DNA of 64,000 bases, taken from contig JAEYNP010000145.1 of NCBI GenBank assembly GCA_023412495.1, positions 1 to 64,000 of the forward strand, written 5' to 3'. Shown here one piece after another: positions 35,055 through 43,743 of this stretch; the first letter of the stretch is position 1, and every line of letters starts with the position of its first letter. The notes below the pieces were generated by a model. It was not told the origin of the DNA. It made no database searches and saw nothing but the letters and a program-made list of their open reading frames with translations. The position numbers and the translations under genes were made by a program. Origin of the DNA: Pseudomonadota bacterium (GTDB lineage: Bacteria; Desulfobacterota; Desulfobulbia; Desulfobulbales; Desulfocapsaceae).

Positions 35055-35945
35055 ATGATTCTTTTTGGCGAAAGCCTCAATGTTATTTCCAAAAAGATCG
35101 GAAAAGCATTCAGAGAGCGAGATCCAAAGCCGATCCAGGAAGAGGCTCTCGAGCAGCAGAAGCTTGGCATGGACTATATCGACATCAACCTGGGACCTGC
35201 CAAAAAGGATGGTCATGAGTTGATGCCGTGGGTCGTGCAGGTGGTGCAGGAAGTCGTGCCGAACATGCCGCTGCTTCTCGATACCTCCAATATCGCTGCC
35301 ATCGAGGAAGGTCTGAAGGTTATCAAGCCGGTCGCTCAGCCGCATATCATCAACTCGATCATGGCCCGTCCCGAGCGCTATACGGTCATGCTGCCGATCG
35401 CCGCCAAATACGAGGCCGACATGGTCGCCCTGATGTGGGGGCCAGACGGCCTGCCGCGTGACGAGAACGAACGCGCCGCCCTCTGCGTTGAGCTGCTCTA
35501 TGCTGCGAACGAGGCCGGTATTCCCAACGAGAAAATCTGGGTGGACGGCATCGTCACCCCGGTTAATATCCAGCAGGCCCAGTGTGTGTCCCTGTTGAAC
35601 TTCCAGATGATGCTGAGCGATATCGCCCCCGGCGCCAAGTCGACCTGCGGTCTTTCAAACATCTCCAATGGTCCCCCGGTTCATCTCCGGCCGATCCTCA
35701 ACACCACCTATATGATCATGCTGGGACGGTACGGGATGCAGTCGGTCATCTCCGATCCGCTCGACACCACCCTGACCGATGTCGCCAAAGGCAAGCGTCA
35801 GGACATCGTCGATGTGGTCTATCAGGCGATGGACGGCACTGCGCCGCCGCTCTCTGCGCTGTCGAAGGAACTGGGTGACTACGTGAAAACCGTTCGGGTC
35901 ATCACCGGTGAGAACCTCTTCTCCGATTCGTATCTGGAGATCTAA
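35055..35945 (+). CDS. acsE: Methyltetrahydrofolate:corrinoid iron-sulfur protein methyltransferase
   Basis: A 296-residue TIM-barrel enzyme of the pterin-binding family that moves the methyl group from methyl-THF to the cobalt of CFeSP. Motifs: ILFGESLNVISKKIGKAF, MDYIDINLGPAKKDG, PLLLDTSNIAAIEEGLK, STCGLSNISNGPP. The ATG at 35055 follows AAGGAGAAAAAC; the earlier in-frame ATG at 35022 has no such site. A strong terminator follows, so this ends the acsD-A-B-C-E transcript. Confidence 0.93.
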   Translation: MILFGESLNVISKKIGKAFRERDPKPIQEEALEQQKLGMDYIDINLGPAKKDGHELMPWVVQVVQEVVPNMPLLLDTSNIAAIEEGLKVIKPVAQPHIINSIMARPERYTVMLPIAAKYEADMVALMWGPDGLPRDENERAALCVELLYAANEAGIPNEKIWVDGIVTPVNIQQAQCVSLLNFQMMLSDIAPGAKSTCGLSNISNGPPVHLRPILNTTYMIMLGRYGMQSVISDPLDTTLTDVAKGKRQDIVDVVYQAMDGTAPPLSALSKELGDYVKTVRVITGENLFSDSYLEI

Positions 35946-35966
35946 CTGGAAAGTCTTTTGCCGCGA

Positions 35967-36002
35967 AAGCTCCATCCCTTGCGGGGTGGGGCTTTTTTTT
36001 TC
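35967..36002 (+). terminator. Rho-independent terminator after acsE
   Basis: AAGCTCCATCCC, loop TTGC, GGGGTGGGGCTT, then eight or nine T. All eleven stem positions pair, some by G-U. Confidence 0.85.
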
Positions 36003-36019
36003 GGGAATGATGGTTAAAC

Positions 36020-36172
36020 AGGTAGCTATCAGCTGTCAGCATTCAGCAGTCAGCTGAAAAGATGGACCTGAATTCTTTATGTTCTACGAAAGCTATCAGG
36101 ACTGAATGCTTGAGCAGACTGTAATTTAAGCTTTTGCTGAACGCTGATAGCTGAACGCTGAACGCTAAAAAG
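36020..36172. repeat. Inverted pair of 7-nt arrays (GCTATCA / TGATAGC) around about 75 bp
   Basis: Left array: GCTATCA, GCTGTCA, GCATTCA, GCAGTCA. Right array: GCTGAAC, GCTGATA, GCTGAAC, GCTGAAC, the inverse unit. The enclosed DNA holds no ORF; it carries TGGACCTGAATTCT, which recurs at about 40057-40070. Confidence 0.65.
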
Positions 36173-36182
36173 AAGGGGAATC

Positions 36183-36470
36183 ATGGCCGAGAACGAAAAC
36201 ATCACCGGGTGGGTCTATGTCTTTGTGCTCAATCCCGGAAAAGACGAGAGTTTTTTGGGCTTGTACAGTGAGGAGCAGGATATCCACTTCATTCCGGCCT
36301 TCCGGACCAGGGAGGAGGCCAATGACTGCTTCCTGAGCCTGCCCCGGGAAAAAGGAAAGAAATATGAGCTCCAGGCGATCCACATCGAGGAACTGCACGA
36401 GGCGGCGGCCAAAAACAATTGTACAGTGGCCATGATCGATCAGGACGGAAAGGTCATCAAGACGGAATAG
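36183..36470 (+). CDS. Conserved-looking protein of unknown function, 95 residues
   Basis: A soluble acidic protein without signal peptide, cysteine pattern or membrane segment (one Cys at DCFLSL, one at NNCTVAM). It begins MAENENITGWVYVFVLNPGK and contains FIPAFRTREEANDCFLSLP. The ATG is preceded by AAGAAGGGGAATC. It sits between acsE and cooC, 61 bp before the latter, so a role near CODH/ACS maturation is possible but only by location. I do not recognise the family. Confidence 0.7.
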   Translation: MAENENITGWVYVFVLNPGKDESFLGLYSEEQDIHFIPAFRTREEANDCFLSLPREKGKKYELQAIHIEELHEAAAKNNCTVAMIDQDGKVIKTE

Positions 36471-36531
36471 AACCGGAAGGGTTGATCGATCCACCCGGAC
36501 TTATACATCATTACCTACAGGAGATGTTAAG

Positions 36532-37314
36532 GTGAGTTTGAAAATTGCTGTTGGCGGCAAAGGCGGGGTGGGCAAAACCACCGTTACCGCACTTCTCGCC
36601 CGATGCCTCGCCGCCGATAAAAATAATAAGGTAATTGCCATCGATGCCGATCCTGTGGCAAATCTGGCCGCGGGGCTCGGTATCCCCGAGGATCAGCCGA
36701 TCACGCCGATCTCCCAGTTGACAGAGCTCATTGCCGAACGGACAGGAGCGAAGCCCGGGACGATGGGCGGCTTCTTCACCCTCAACCCCAAGGTCGACGA
36801 TATCCCGGATCGCTTCTCCCGGGAACGGGACGGGGTCAGGCTGCTGGTCATGGGTACGGTGCAGAGCGGGGGCTCCGGCTGCATCTGCCCGGAAAGCACC
36901 ATCCTGAAGGCCTTGATGAACCATCTGGTGCTGTTTCGCGACGATATCGTCATCATGGACATGGAGGCAGGGGTCGAGCATCTGGGACGTGCCACCTCCG
37001 CCTCGGTGGACGCCCTCATCGTGGTAGTCAATCCGGGCGCGAGAAGCCGGGCTGCCGCCGACAAGATTCGTAAACTCGGCCGTGATATCGGCATCAGGAA
37101 CATCATCGTTCTCGGCAATCGGATCAAAAGCGAAGAGGACCGGGAACTGATCCGCAGCTCCCTGGGCGACTTCCCCATCCTGGGCTTCCTCCCCGAACAC
37201 GAGGAGATCGTGGCCGCGGACCGAGACGCGAGGCGGGCCTTCGAGAACATCCATGACGCTCCCAGGGAGTTGTTCGACATCGTCGGCCACCTGACGGCCA
37301 TGAAGAAGAATTAG
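36532..37314 (+). CDS. cooC: CODH nickel-insertion/maturation ATPase (CooC/AcsF, MinD-type)
   Basis: A 260-residue P-loop ATPase. Deviant Walker A is GKGGVGKTTVTALLA at residues about 8-22; switch and Walker B regions are IDADPVANLAAGLG and IVIMDMEAGVEHLGR. A CxC motif (GCICP) at about residues 120-124 is the place where CooC dimers bind metal. Family members load nickel into the C-cluster of CO dehydrogenase. The start is GTG after GGAGATGTTAAG. It lies between the acs operon and the second CODH gene and could serve both enzymes. Confidence 0.93.
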   Translation: MSLKIAVGGKGGVGKTTVTALLARCLAADKNNKVIAIDADPVANLAAGLGIPEDQPITPISQLTELIAERTGAKPGTMGGFFTLNPKVDDIPDRFSRERDGVRLLVMGTVQSGGSGCICPESTILKALMNHLVLFRDDIVIMDMEAGVEHLGRATSASVDALIVVVNPGARSRAAADKIRKLGRDIGIRNIIVLGNRIKSEEDRELIRSSLGDFPILGFLPEHEEIVAADRDARRAFENIHDAPRELFDIVGHLTAMKKN

Positions 37315-37342
37315 CCGGCATACTGCCTTTGCTCCATCACTG

Positions 37343-37384
37343 AAACCGCCGATTCTTCCCGCTCTAGGGAATCGGCGGTTTTTT
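37343..37384 (+). terminator. Rho-independent terminator after cooC
   Basis: AAACCGCCGATTC (37343-37355), 13-nt loop, GAATCGGCGGTTT (37369-37381) and a run of T. Separates cooC from the second CODH gene, which has its own promoter. Confidence 0.88.
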
Positions 37385-37455
37385 ATTGTCTCCTTCCTCG
37401 ATTTTCAGCTTGCACATTCCGCCCCATTACTGGCCGGATAAAGGGCCATGTTCCC

Positions 37456-37484
37456 TTGACAATGCCACAATGTGGCATGATAAT
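37456..37484 (+). promoter_or_regulatory. Promoter of second CODH gene with palindromic operator filling the spacer
   Basis: TTGACA (37456-37461), 17-nt spacer, GATAAT (37479-37484). The spacer is itself a perfect palindrome, ATGCCACAATGTGGCAT (37462-37478). A protein bound there would cover the face between the two boxes. A nearly identical core occurs in the promoter at 60042-60070. The binding factor is unknown. Confidence 0.7.
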
Positions 37485-37574
37485 ATCGCGTTGTAAAATT
37501 CTTTCTAGAACCGCCGTTGAAGTCCTGTCTGCCGGTTTTGCCGGTAAATCATACACATCACTCCAGGAGGCAGT

Positions 37575-39536
37575 ATGTCTAAGACTACAGAACCGCGAAA
37601 GCCGGAAGACCTGACTATGTGCGAATCGACCGCGCAGATGATAACCAAAGCCAGAAAGGATGGGGTCGAGCTGTTTTTCGACCGGGCGGATGCGATGAAA
37701 CCCTGCCCGATTGGCGAAAGCTCCGCCTGCTGCAAACATTGCTCGATGGGACCGTGCCGGCTGAACGTGAATAACCCCTACGACCGCGTCGGCGTCTGCG
37801 GCGCGACCATCGACACCATTGCCGCGCGCAATTTCGGACGCATGGTGGCGGCGGGGACGGCGGCCCACACCGATCACGGCATGGCCATGCTCGAGCTGTT
37901 CCGTGATGTCATCAACGGCAAGGTCATCAATTTTCAGATCAAGGACCCCATTAAACTCTTCGAAGTCGCCGAGGCCCTGGAGATCCCTACCGAGGGGCGG
38001 GACCTCAAGTCGGTTGCCATGGATCTGTATCACGAGCTGGAGCGGACCTACACCCAGGTCGACGGGGAAATCCCCATGGTGAAACGGGTTCCGCCGAAGA
38101 CCCTCGAGCTCTGGCGGGCGGCGGGCATCGTACCACGCGGGGCGATGCGCGAGGTCATGGAACTCATGCACCGGACGGCCATGGGCGTCGACCAGGATTA
38201 TGAGAACCTGACCAAGCAGATCTCGCGCACGGCGCTCGCCGACGGCTGGGGCGGCTCAATGGTCTCGACCGATATCTCCGACATCCTCTTCGGCACGCCG
38301 ACCCCGGTGGAGATCGAGGTGGACATGGGGGTCCTGAAGGAAGACCAGGTGAATATCATCGTCCACGGCCATGAGCCCATCCTGCTCGAGGCCATGCTCA
38401 TCTCCGCAGCCGACCCGATGCTGCAGGGAATGGCGAAGGACGCAGGGGCCAGAGGCATCAATCTGGTCGGCATGTGCTGTTCCGGCCTCGACGTCATGTC
38501 GCGCCACGGCCTGCCCCACGCCGGCAACTTCTCCAGCACCGAGGCGGTTCTGGTGACCGGCGCCGTCGATGCCATGACCGTCGATATCCAGTGCATCAAG
38601 CAGGACCTGAAAAAGGTTGCGGATCGCTACGATACTCCTTTCATAACCACCAATTACCGGGCGATGATCGAAGGGGCGACCCACATCCAGCTGGATGAAC
38701 ATGAACCGCTGAAATGCAGCGACGAGATCATCATCAAGGCCATCACCAGGTTTAAAACCCGCAAGACCCCTTTGCAGATTCCCAGGAAAACCGCTCGAGG
38801 CATCCACGGTTTCAGCTTCGAATATATTAAATACATGCTGGGCGGCTCCTTCCGCGGTAGTTTCACCCCCCTGAACGAGAACATAATCAACGGCCGGATC
38901 CGAGGGGTGGCGGGCGTGGTCGGCTGCACCAACCCGAGGTCGAAGCAGGATGCCTCCCACATCGAGCTGGTCAAGGAATTGATCCGAAACGATGTCCTTG
39001 TCCTGCAGACAGGCTGCTCGCAGATGGCATTGGCCAAAGCCGGACTGACCGGGCCGGGAGCGGCGGCCCTGGCGGGATCGGGCCTTGCCGAAGTCTGCGA
39101 GACGGTGGGCATGCCGCCGGTGCTTGGCATGGGCGCCTGCGTCGACAACAGCCGGATTCTGATCGCCGCCTCGGAAATGGTCAGGATCGGGGGCCTGGGC
39201 AACTCCATTGCCGATCTGCCGGCGGCCGGCTGCGCGCCTGAATGGATGAGCGAGAAGGCCATCGCCATCGGCCAGTACTTCGTGGCCTCCGGGGTATACG
39301 TGGTCTTCGGCCACACTTTCCCGATAACCAGGAGCACACAGTTCGAAAAGCATCTTTTCGACGATCTAGAAAAGCTCGGTTTCGGCAAATGGGCCTTCGC
39401 CTCCGATCCAAAGGAGATGGCCCGGCTGATGATCGCCCATATCGACAAGAAGCGAAAGATCCTCGGCATTGACAAATCCCGCGACCGTGTGCTCATCGAC
39501 ATGGAGGATCGCCGATCGCTCGATGCTCTGGCATAA
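37575..39536 (+). CDS. cooS: Second Ni-Fe-S carbon monoxide dehydrogenase catalytic subunit (CooS)
   Basis: A 653-residue CODH paralogous to AcsA. Cluster D/B cysteines: KPCPIGESSACCKHCSMGPC RL; C-cluster motifs include GLCSGL-equivalents VGMCCSGLD, GVVGCTNPRSKQ, QTGCSQMALAKAG and GACVDNSRILI. It has no adjacent acsB, CooF ferredoxin or Ech hydrogenase, so it is probably a monofunctional CODH that gives electrons to a soluble carrier. It is set apart by the cooC terminator and its own palindrome-bearing promoter, so expression is likely separate from the acs operon. AGGAGGCAGT precedes the ATG. Confidence 0.93.
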   Translation: MSKTTEPRKPEDLTMCESTAQMITKARKDGVELFFDRADAMKPCPIGESSACCKHCSMGPCRLNVNNPYDRVGVCGATIDTIAARNFGRMVAAGTAAHTDHGMAMLELFRDVINGKVINFQIKDPIKLFEVAEALEIPTEGRDLKSVAMDLYHELERTYTQVDGEIPMVKRVPPKTLELWRAAGIVPRGAMREVMELMHRTAMGVDQDYENLTKQISRTALADGWGGSMVSTDISDILFGTPTPVEIEVDMGVLKEDQVNIIVHGHEPILLEAMLISAADPMLQGMAKDAGARGINLVGMCCSGLDVMSRHGLPHAGNFSSTEAVLVTGAVDAMTVDIQCIKQDLKKVADRYDTPFITTNYRAMIEGATHIQLDEHEPLKCSDEIIIKAITRFKTRKTPLQIPRKTARGIHGFSFEYIKYMLGGSFRGSFTPLNENIINGRIRGVAGVVGCTNPRSKQDASHIELVKELIRNDVLVLQTGCSQMALAKAGLTGPGAAALAGSGLAEVCETVGMPPVLGMGACVDNSRILIAASEMVRIGGLGNSIADLPAAGCAPEWMSEKAIAIGQYFVASGVYVVFGHTFPITRSTQFEKHLFDDLEKLGFGKWAFASDPKEMARLMIAHIDKKRKILGIDKSRDRVLIDMEDRRSLDALA

Positions 39537-39554
39537 AAAAGGGAAATACCACCT

Positions 39555-39590
39555 GAAGAAGCGGGTGAAAACCAGTTCACCCGCTTCTTC
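39555..39590. terminator. Perfect 15-bp hairpin after cooS
   Basis: GAAGAAGCGGGTGAA and TTCACCCGCTTCTTC pair fully with a 6-nt loop, 18 nt after the cooS stop. No T run follows on the plus strand. It may terminate or stabilise the cooS mRNA. Confidence 0.6.
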
Positions 39591-39633
39591 CCCATGTTCC
39601 GGGGAACTGGTGCAACCTCGGCAGGAGGAATCT

Positions 39634-40053
39634 ATGACACTTTTCAACGGCAGGTATCGGTGGGATGGGATAAAAAAGGACGACCTCGATCCCGTTGCCT
39701 GGTTTCCCGGCGCCTATGACGTAAAAATCGTCGACTGCTCTGCGCTGTCCGGTAAGGTGCGGCTGATGAAACCCTATCTCTGCCTCTACTCGCGGACCGG
39801 TGAGGGGCAGTCGATCTCGGCGTCTCCGGAAAAGTTCGCCAAACGGCTCTGCAGGGATTTTTCCCTGGATCTCGAACGGGTATTCTGGGTAGAGGATCTT
39901 CTTTCCGAAAAGGACCGGTATGAAGTAGTCACCTTTATCCCGGTGCTGAAAATCGGCGATACTCCCTTTTATCGAACCGTTAAGAGAAAGGCTTCCGGTC
40001 ATGAGGTTGAAATCATCGAAAAAGCCTTGACTGTTTTTGAACCGGGTGCATAA
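39634..40053 (+). CDS. Unknown protein, 139 residues
   Basis: Starts at the ATG after GGCAGGAGGAATCT, the best ribosome-binding site in the neighbourhood; the longer upstream frame only overlaps cooS. Sequence begins MTLFNGRYRWDGIKKDDLDP and has KPYLCLYSRTGEGQSIS and LERVFWVEDLLSEKDRYEVV. Soluble, three Cys without spacing typical of metal sites, no membrane segment. Downstream of cooS by 97 bp, so possibly cotranscribed if the hairpin is leaky. I do not recognise the family. Confidence 0.65.
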   Translation: MTLFNGRYRWDGIKKDDLDPVAWFPGAYDVKIVDCSALSGKVRLMKPYLCLYSRTGEGQSISASPEKFAKRLCRDFSLDLERVFWVEDLLSEKDRYEVVTFIPVLKIGDTPFYRTVKRKASGHEVEIIEKALTVFEPGA

Positions 40054-40069
40054 GCTGGACCTGAATTCT

Positions 40070-40148
40070 GTATCGGGTTCGGCATCGCTATCGGGCTCGA
40101 AATCGATTTCTTTTTTATCCCGACAGCGATGCCGATTTCGATTTGGAC
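40070..40148. repeat. CGATAGCGAT-type repeat, copy 6
   Basis: TATCGGGTTCGGCATCGCTA, TCGGGCTCGAAATCG, a short centre, then CCCGACAGCGATGCCGATTT CGATTTGGA. The halves are imperfect inverse copies. Fills the gap between the two unknown genes. Confidence 0.65.
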
Positions 40149-40172
40149 TTCCCAACGTGGCATCTTTAACAA

Positions 40173-40346
40173 ATGACCGAAGAAATCGATCAGATCCGTA
40201 ATAGGCTCAAGCAGTTGGAAGAGGAGATCGCCGAGACCCTGCGCCGGCTTCCGGCCCATTCCGTCAAACCTCCGGTGATGATCGATCTGCTCGAACTCGA
40301 GGACGAACGGGACCTGCTGTTGAAACGACTGAAGGAACTGGAATGA
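40173..40346 (+). CDS. 57-residue helical (coiled-coil) protein
   Basis: Encodes MTEEIDQIRNRLKQLEEEIA, ETLRRLPAHSVKPPVMIDLL, ELEDERDLLLKRLKELE. Two heptad-bearing helices are joined by a Pro-containing turn, suggesting a helical hairpin. Its TGA overlaps the ATG of the DUF3786-like gene as ATGA, which supports real, coupled translation and a partner role for the next protein. No clear ribosome-binding site before its ATG. Function unknown. Confidence 0.55.
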   Translation: MTEEIDQIRNRLKQLEEEIAETLRRLPAHSVKPPVMIDLLELEDERDLLLKRLKELE

Positions 40347-40963
40347 AGGCCGAGCGCTCCCGTGTATTTGCCGAGACATACCAAGGCTATCTGGAGGAAA
40401 TCCGCGGGGTGGATCTTCTCGCCAGGGCCGAGATTCTGGGCGTTGCCGCAGAAGATGGCATCCTTGTCATTCCCCTGTACGACAAGCGCTACAGCTTCAC
40501 CGCGGCCGGCATTGCCGAGACTGAGTCGCTCACGCCGGCGGTCCAGGTGATGATCTGCAAATACATCCTTTGCTGCCCCGAAAAACTTCCGGACTCCGAT
40601 GGTCCACTCGTCACCTATCGGGAATTCAAGGACGCGGGGCCTCTCACTTCCTTCTTCACCGCCAATACCAACAAGACCCTGGAATCTGCCTTCGCTGGCA
40701 ATGTAAATCGATTGCGAGAGCGGTCGCTGGCCATCGGCGGCAATGTTCTTTCCTCGGAGGTCTACGACCTCTCGTTGGAATTTCATGCCTTTCCCCGGAT
40801 TCCGGTGCACCTCAACTTCAACGACCGCGACGACACATTCCCCGCGGCCTGCTCGATTCTCTACCGCTCCTCGGCATCGCTTTTCCTCGACATGGAGTGC
40901 CTGGCCATGACCGGCACTCTCCTGACAGGCAAACTGCTCGGCTCCGGTTCTTCCTTTTTCTGA
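40343..40963 (+). CDS. DUF3786-like protein
   Basis: A 206-residue soluble protein. LITERACY of motifs: ILVIPLYDKRYSFTAAGI, VQVMICKYILCCPEKLP, YREFKDAGPLTSFFTANTNK, and FPRIPVHLNFNDRDDTFPAA CSILY near the end, followed by LDMECLAMTGTLLTGKLL. I assign it to the DUF3786 type from memory of this pattern, a family I associate with anaerobes that carry CODH/ACS. Biochemical role unknown. Overlaps the 57-residue ORF by ATGA. Three Cys (KYILCC and MEC) could bind metal. Confidence 0.7.
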   Translation: MKAERSRVFAETYQGYLEEIRGVDLLARAEILGVAAEDGILVIPLYDKRYSFTAAGIAETESLTPAVQVMICKYILCCPEKLPDSDGPLVTYREFKDAGPLTSFFTANTNKTLESAFAGNVNRLRERSLAIGGNVLSSEVYDLSLEFHAFPRIPVHLNFNDRDDTFPAACSILYRSSASLFLDMECLAMTGTLLTGKLLGSGSSFF

Positions 40964-41088
40964 TTCTCCGCTCTAAAAAGAGAAAAATAGTTCGTCTTCC
41001 AATATTGGTTTTTTAAGGAAATGGTCATATCATTGAAGTGAATTTCCGTAGAAGTACAACCAAAAAAGAACTGCAAAGGAGGCCGATC

Positions 41089-41265
41089 ATGACCAACCAA
41101 CATTGTCCGGGGTTTGAAAGCAACAAAAGTTTGAGCGAGGTAAAGATCAAGTGTCCCACCTGCGGCAAGGAGTGGGAAGTTTTCGCCGACGAATTAAAGA
41201 AAGAAACCAAATGCTCCGCCTGCGGAGCCACCTTCGATCCCAAGGCCTGTTCCTGCGGCAAGTAA
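41089..41265 (+). CDS. Small zinc-ribbon protein, 58 residues
   Basis: Starts at the ATG after AAAGGAGGCCGATC, an excellent ribosome-binding site. Contains KCPTCGKEWEVFADELKKET and KCSACGATFDP, two CxxC knuckles of a zinc ribbon, then KACSCGK at the end. Such short zinc ribbons are often of unknown role. It has about 125 bp to the gene before and 230 bp to the chemotaxis receptor after it. Confidence 0.7.
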   Translation: MTNQHCPGFESNKSLSEVKIKCPTCGKEWEVFADELKKETKCSACGATFDPKACSCGK

Positions 41266-41498
41266 TTCCTCTCACAGCAGTTCCGCTCTGGTGCGGATGC
41301 TCCTGCATCCCGCCAGAGTTCATTCCTCCCTCTCCTCCCTTTTCCTACTTGTTCATTATCGTTCCTACCATATTTGCATAACGCCGGATTCTTGACCTAT
41401 AATAGTTCGATGAACCGATAGTCTATGAACCGGCCATTTCAGCCGATTAACAACCAAAGCCGTTCCCTTTCCCAGCAGTAGAAGAAAGGAGGTCCCGC

Positions 41499-43220
41499 AT
41501 GCTCAACAGGTTTTCCGTTAAAGGCAGAATGTATCTTATTATCGTGGCTATCCTGACCCTGTTTCTGGTGATGGTCTTCTTTGCCGTGCAGAACGGCTAC
41601 AAAGCGAGGGATCTCGGCCTGCGCAAGACCGGCGAGGTGATGCTCGCCGATCAGAAGGCAAAACTCCAGGTCGCTACCCATTCCATGGCCGTGACAATCG
41701 GGCATGCCATCGAGAAGATCGACGATAAAGGAAAAAAAATCGAGGTAGTCCGGGCCCTGGTGGATGACATTCGCTTCGAAAGCGACAGCTCGGGATACTA
41801 CTTCGTTTACGAGGGGACGGTAAACGTCGCCCTGCCCCCCAAGAAAGAGTCCCAGGGCAAGGATCTGAGCGAGACGAAGGACAAGAACGGCATCTATCTT
41901 GTTCGGGACCTGCGGGATAAGGCACAGGCGGGCGGGGGCTTTGTCGAATACATTTGGCCTAAGCCCGGCGCGGCGGATACTCCGAAGCTCAGCTATGCGG
42001 AACTGATTCCCGGCACCCAAATGTGGATCGGAACCGGGGTCTATCTGGACAATATCGCTTCCTACCAGGCTTCCATGGAAAAGGATATCAATGCCCAGGT
42101 GAGTTCGAACCTCATCACCATGCTTCTCATCGCCGGCGCGATCTTTGCCGGCATTATCACCCTCAGTCTCTTCATCGTTTTCGGCCTGGTGAATGCCCTG
42201 AAAATGATGATCGGCAACTTCAAGGATATTGCCGAAGGGGAAGGGGACCTGACCAAACGCGTCGCCATCAAGTCACAGGATGAAATCGGCGAACTTGCCC
42301 GCTGGTTCAATATCTTCATCGAAAAACTCCAGGGTGTGGTCGGCACCATCTCAAAGAATACCGAACTGCTGGGCAGCGAGGCGGAAAGTCTCGCCAGTGT
42401 TGCTTCAAATCTGGCCAGGAACGCCCAAGACACCTCAGGGCGTTCCGACACGGTGGCCACGGCGGCCGAGGAGATGAGCGCCAACCTCAATAATGTAGCG
42501 GCAGCCATGGAGGAGTCGACCACCAACACCGGTATGGTGGCCAGCGCCGCCGAGCAGATGACGGCAACCATCAACGAAATAGCTCGGAACTCATCGCAGG
42601 CGCATGAAATCTCGGAAAAGGCGGTCACACAGGCGGAGGCCGCCTCGGGTCGCATGGCGCAGCTCGGCGTTTCCGCGGATGCCATTAGCAAGGTTACCGA
42701 GGCCATCACCGAGATCTCGGAGCAGACCAATCTGCTGGCTTTGAACGCCACCATCGAGGCGGCAAGAGCAGGGGAGGCGGGCAAAGGTTTTGCCGTCGTT
42801 GCCAACGAGATCAAGGAACTCGCCAAACAGACGGCAATGGCAACCCAGGACATCAAAGCGAAGATCGAGGATGTCCAGAAGACCACTCACGGCACTATCG
42901 GGGATATCGAGGAGATCACCACCGTCATCAATAGCGTCAATGAGATAGTGGCCACGATTACCGCCGCGGTGGGCGAGCAGTCGAAAGCGACGGAAGAAAT
43001 CGCTTCGAATATAAATCAGGCGGCGGAAGGACTTGGCGAAGTGAACCAAAATGTCAGTCAGATCTCGGTGGTCGCCTCGACCATCACCCAGGAAGTAACC
43101 TTGGTCAACAAGGCTTCCGGCGAGGTTTCGGCCAGCAGTTCCCAGGTACATGCCAGCAGCGCCGACCTGAAGAAATTTGCCCTGGAACTCCGGAAGGCGG
43201 TGGGGAGTTTCAAAATATGA
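41499..43220 (+). CDS. Methyl-accepting chemotaxis protein with Cache sensor
   Basis: A 573-residue receptor: N-terminal membrane helix (about 10-29), a periplasmic single-Cache type domain (about 30-195, with [21 protein letters not shown] and [13 protein letters not shown]), second helix (about 205-227), HAMP (about 228-282), and a long cytoplasmic signalling domain with the hairpin tip [31 protein letters not shown] at about 405-435. Single-Cache domains of this kind commonly sense small carboxylates such as acetate or propionate; ligand not provable. AAAGGAGGTCCCGC precedes the ATG. Confidence 0.92.
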   Translation: MLNRFSVKGRMYLIIVAILTLFLVMVFFAVQNGYKARDLGLRKTGEVMLADQKAKLQVATHSMAVTIGHAIEKIDDKGKKIEVVRALVDDIRFESDSSGYYFVYEGTVNVALPPKKESQGKDLSETKDKNGIYLVRDLRDKAQAGGGFVEYIWPKPGAADTPKLSYAELIPGTQMWIGTGVYLDNIASYQASMEKDINAQVSSNLITMLLIAGAIFAGIITLSLFIVFGLVNALKMMIGNFKDIAEGEGDLTKRVAIKSQDEIGELARWFNIFIEKLQGVVGTISKNTELLGSEAESLASVASNLARNAQDTSGRSDTVATAAEEMSANLNNVAAAMEESTTNTGMVASAAEQMTATINEIARNSSQAHEISEKAVTQAEAASGRMAQLGVSADAISKVTEAITEISEQTNLLALNATIEAARAGEAGKGFAVVANEIKELAKQTAMATQDIKAKIEDVQKTTHGTIGDIEEITTVINSVNEIVATITAAVGEQSKATEEIASNINQAAEGLGEVNQNVSQISVVASTITQEVTLVNKASGEVSASSSQVHASSADLKKFALELRKAVGSFKI

Positions 43221-43743
43221 GGCTGCAAAAGGGAGCGGCATTTCCGCCGCTTCCTTGCAGCTGATGGACATGCTCTACCCGTCATATCCTCGAGGAGAAT
43301 AAAAAAATTTAATCGCTGATATTATCAATTTGTTTCAGCTTGACCTGTCCGCCTGATGGCGTGACAATCAATTTCTCGAGAGTACGAGAGTAGTACAGGA
43401 TTCTGCCGCTCCCTTTGTCGGCGAAGTCCTTTGTAACACATGTAATTCAACCAATTGTGCAAAAACTGCAAAAAAATGCACAATCCTGCCGCCAGCCCCA
43501 TCCGGACTTCGTCTGATCACAGAAAATGAATTGTTAATTCGATCCACCTGTCCATTACGATTACGCTTGATAACAATATCAACATGAGTTAGGCTTACGA
43601 TGCCTTGACAGGAGCGATATTTTGATTATCCGCGCGACGCTGTTTGAGAAGGTCGCACAAGCATTTAATAATATAAATATTTTTGTTTGTTGCGTTAGGC
43701 GGCATATCACCGTATCCAATTACTTTTACGAAGGAATTCGATT
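43221..43743. other. Intergenic region before the selenoprotein cluster, with an inverted repeat
   Basis: ATTGTGCA (43454-43461) and TGCACAAT (43477-43484) are a perfect inverted repeat 15 nt apart, possibly an operator or a hairpin in the leader. Promoter candidates are TTGACA at 43605 without a good -10 box, and TTGAGA (43644-43649), 17 nt, AATAAT (43667-43672). No ORF supported. Confidence 0.4.

Noticed and set aside
39469..39633. Longer N-terminus for the 139-aa protein
   Set aside because: It overlaps the end of cooS and the hairpin, while ATG 39634 has an AGGAGGA site at proper spacing.
41395..41498. Sigma-28 (flagellar-type) promoter before the chemotaxis receptor
   Set aside because: GCCGATTA is present near 41440 but no TAAA box is found at the right distance.
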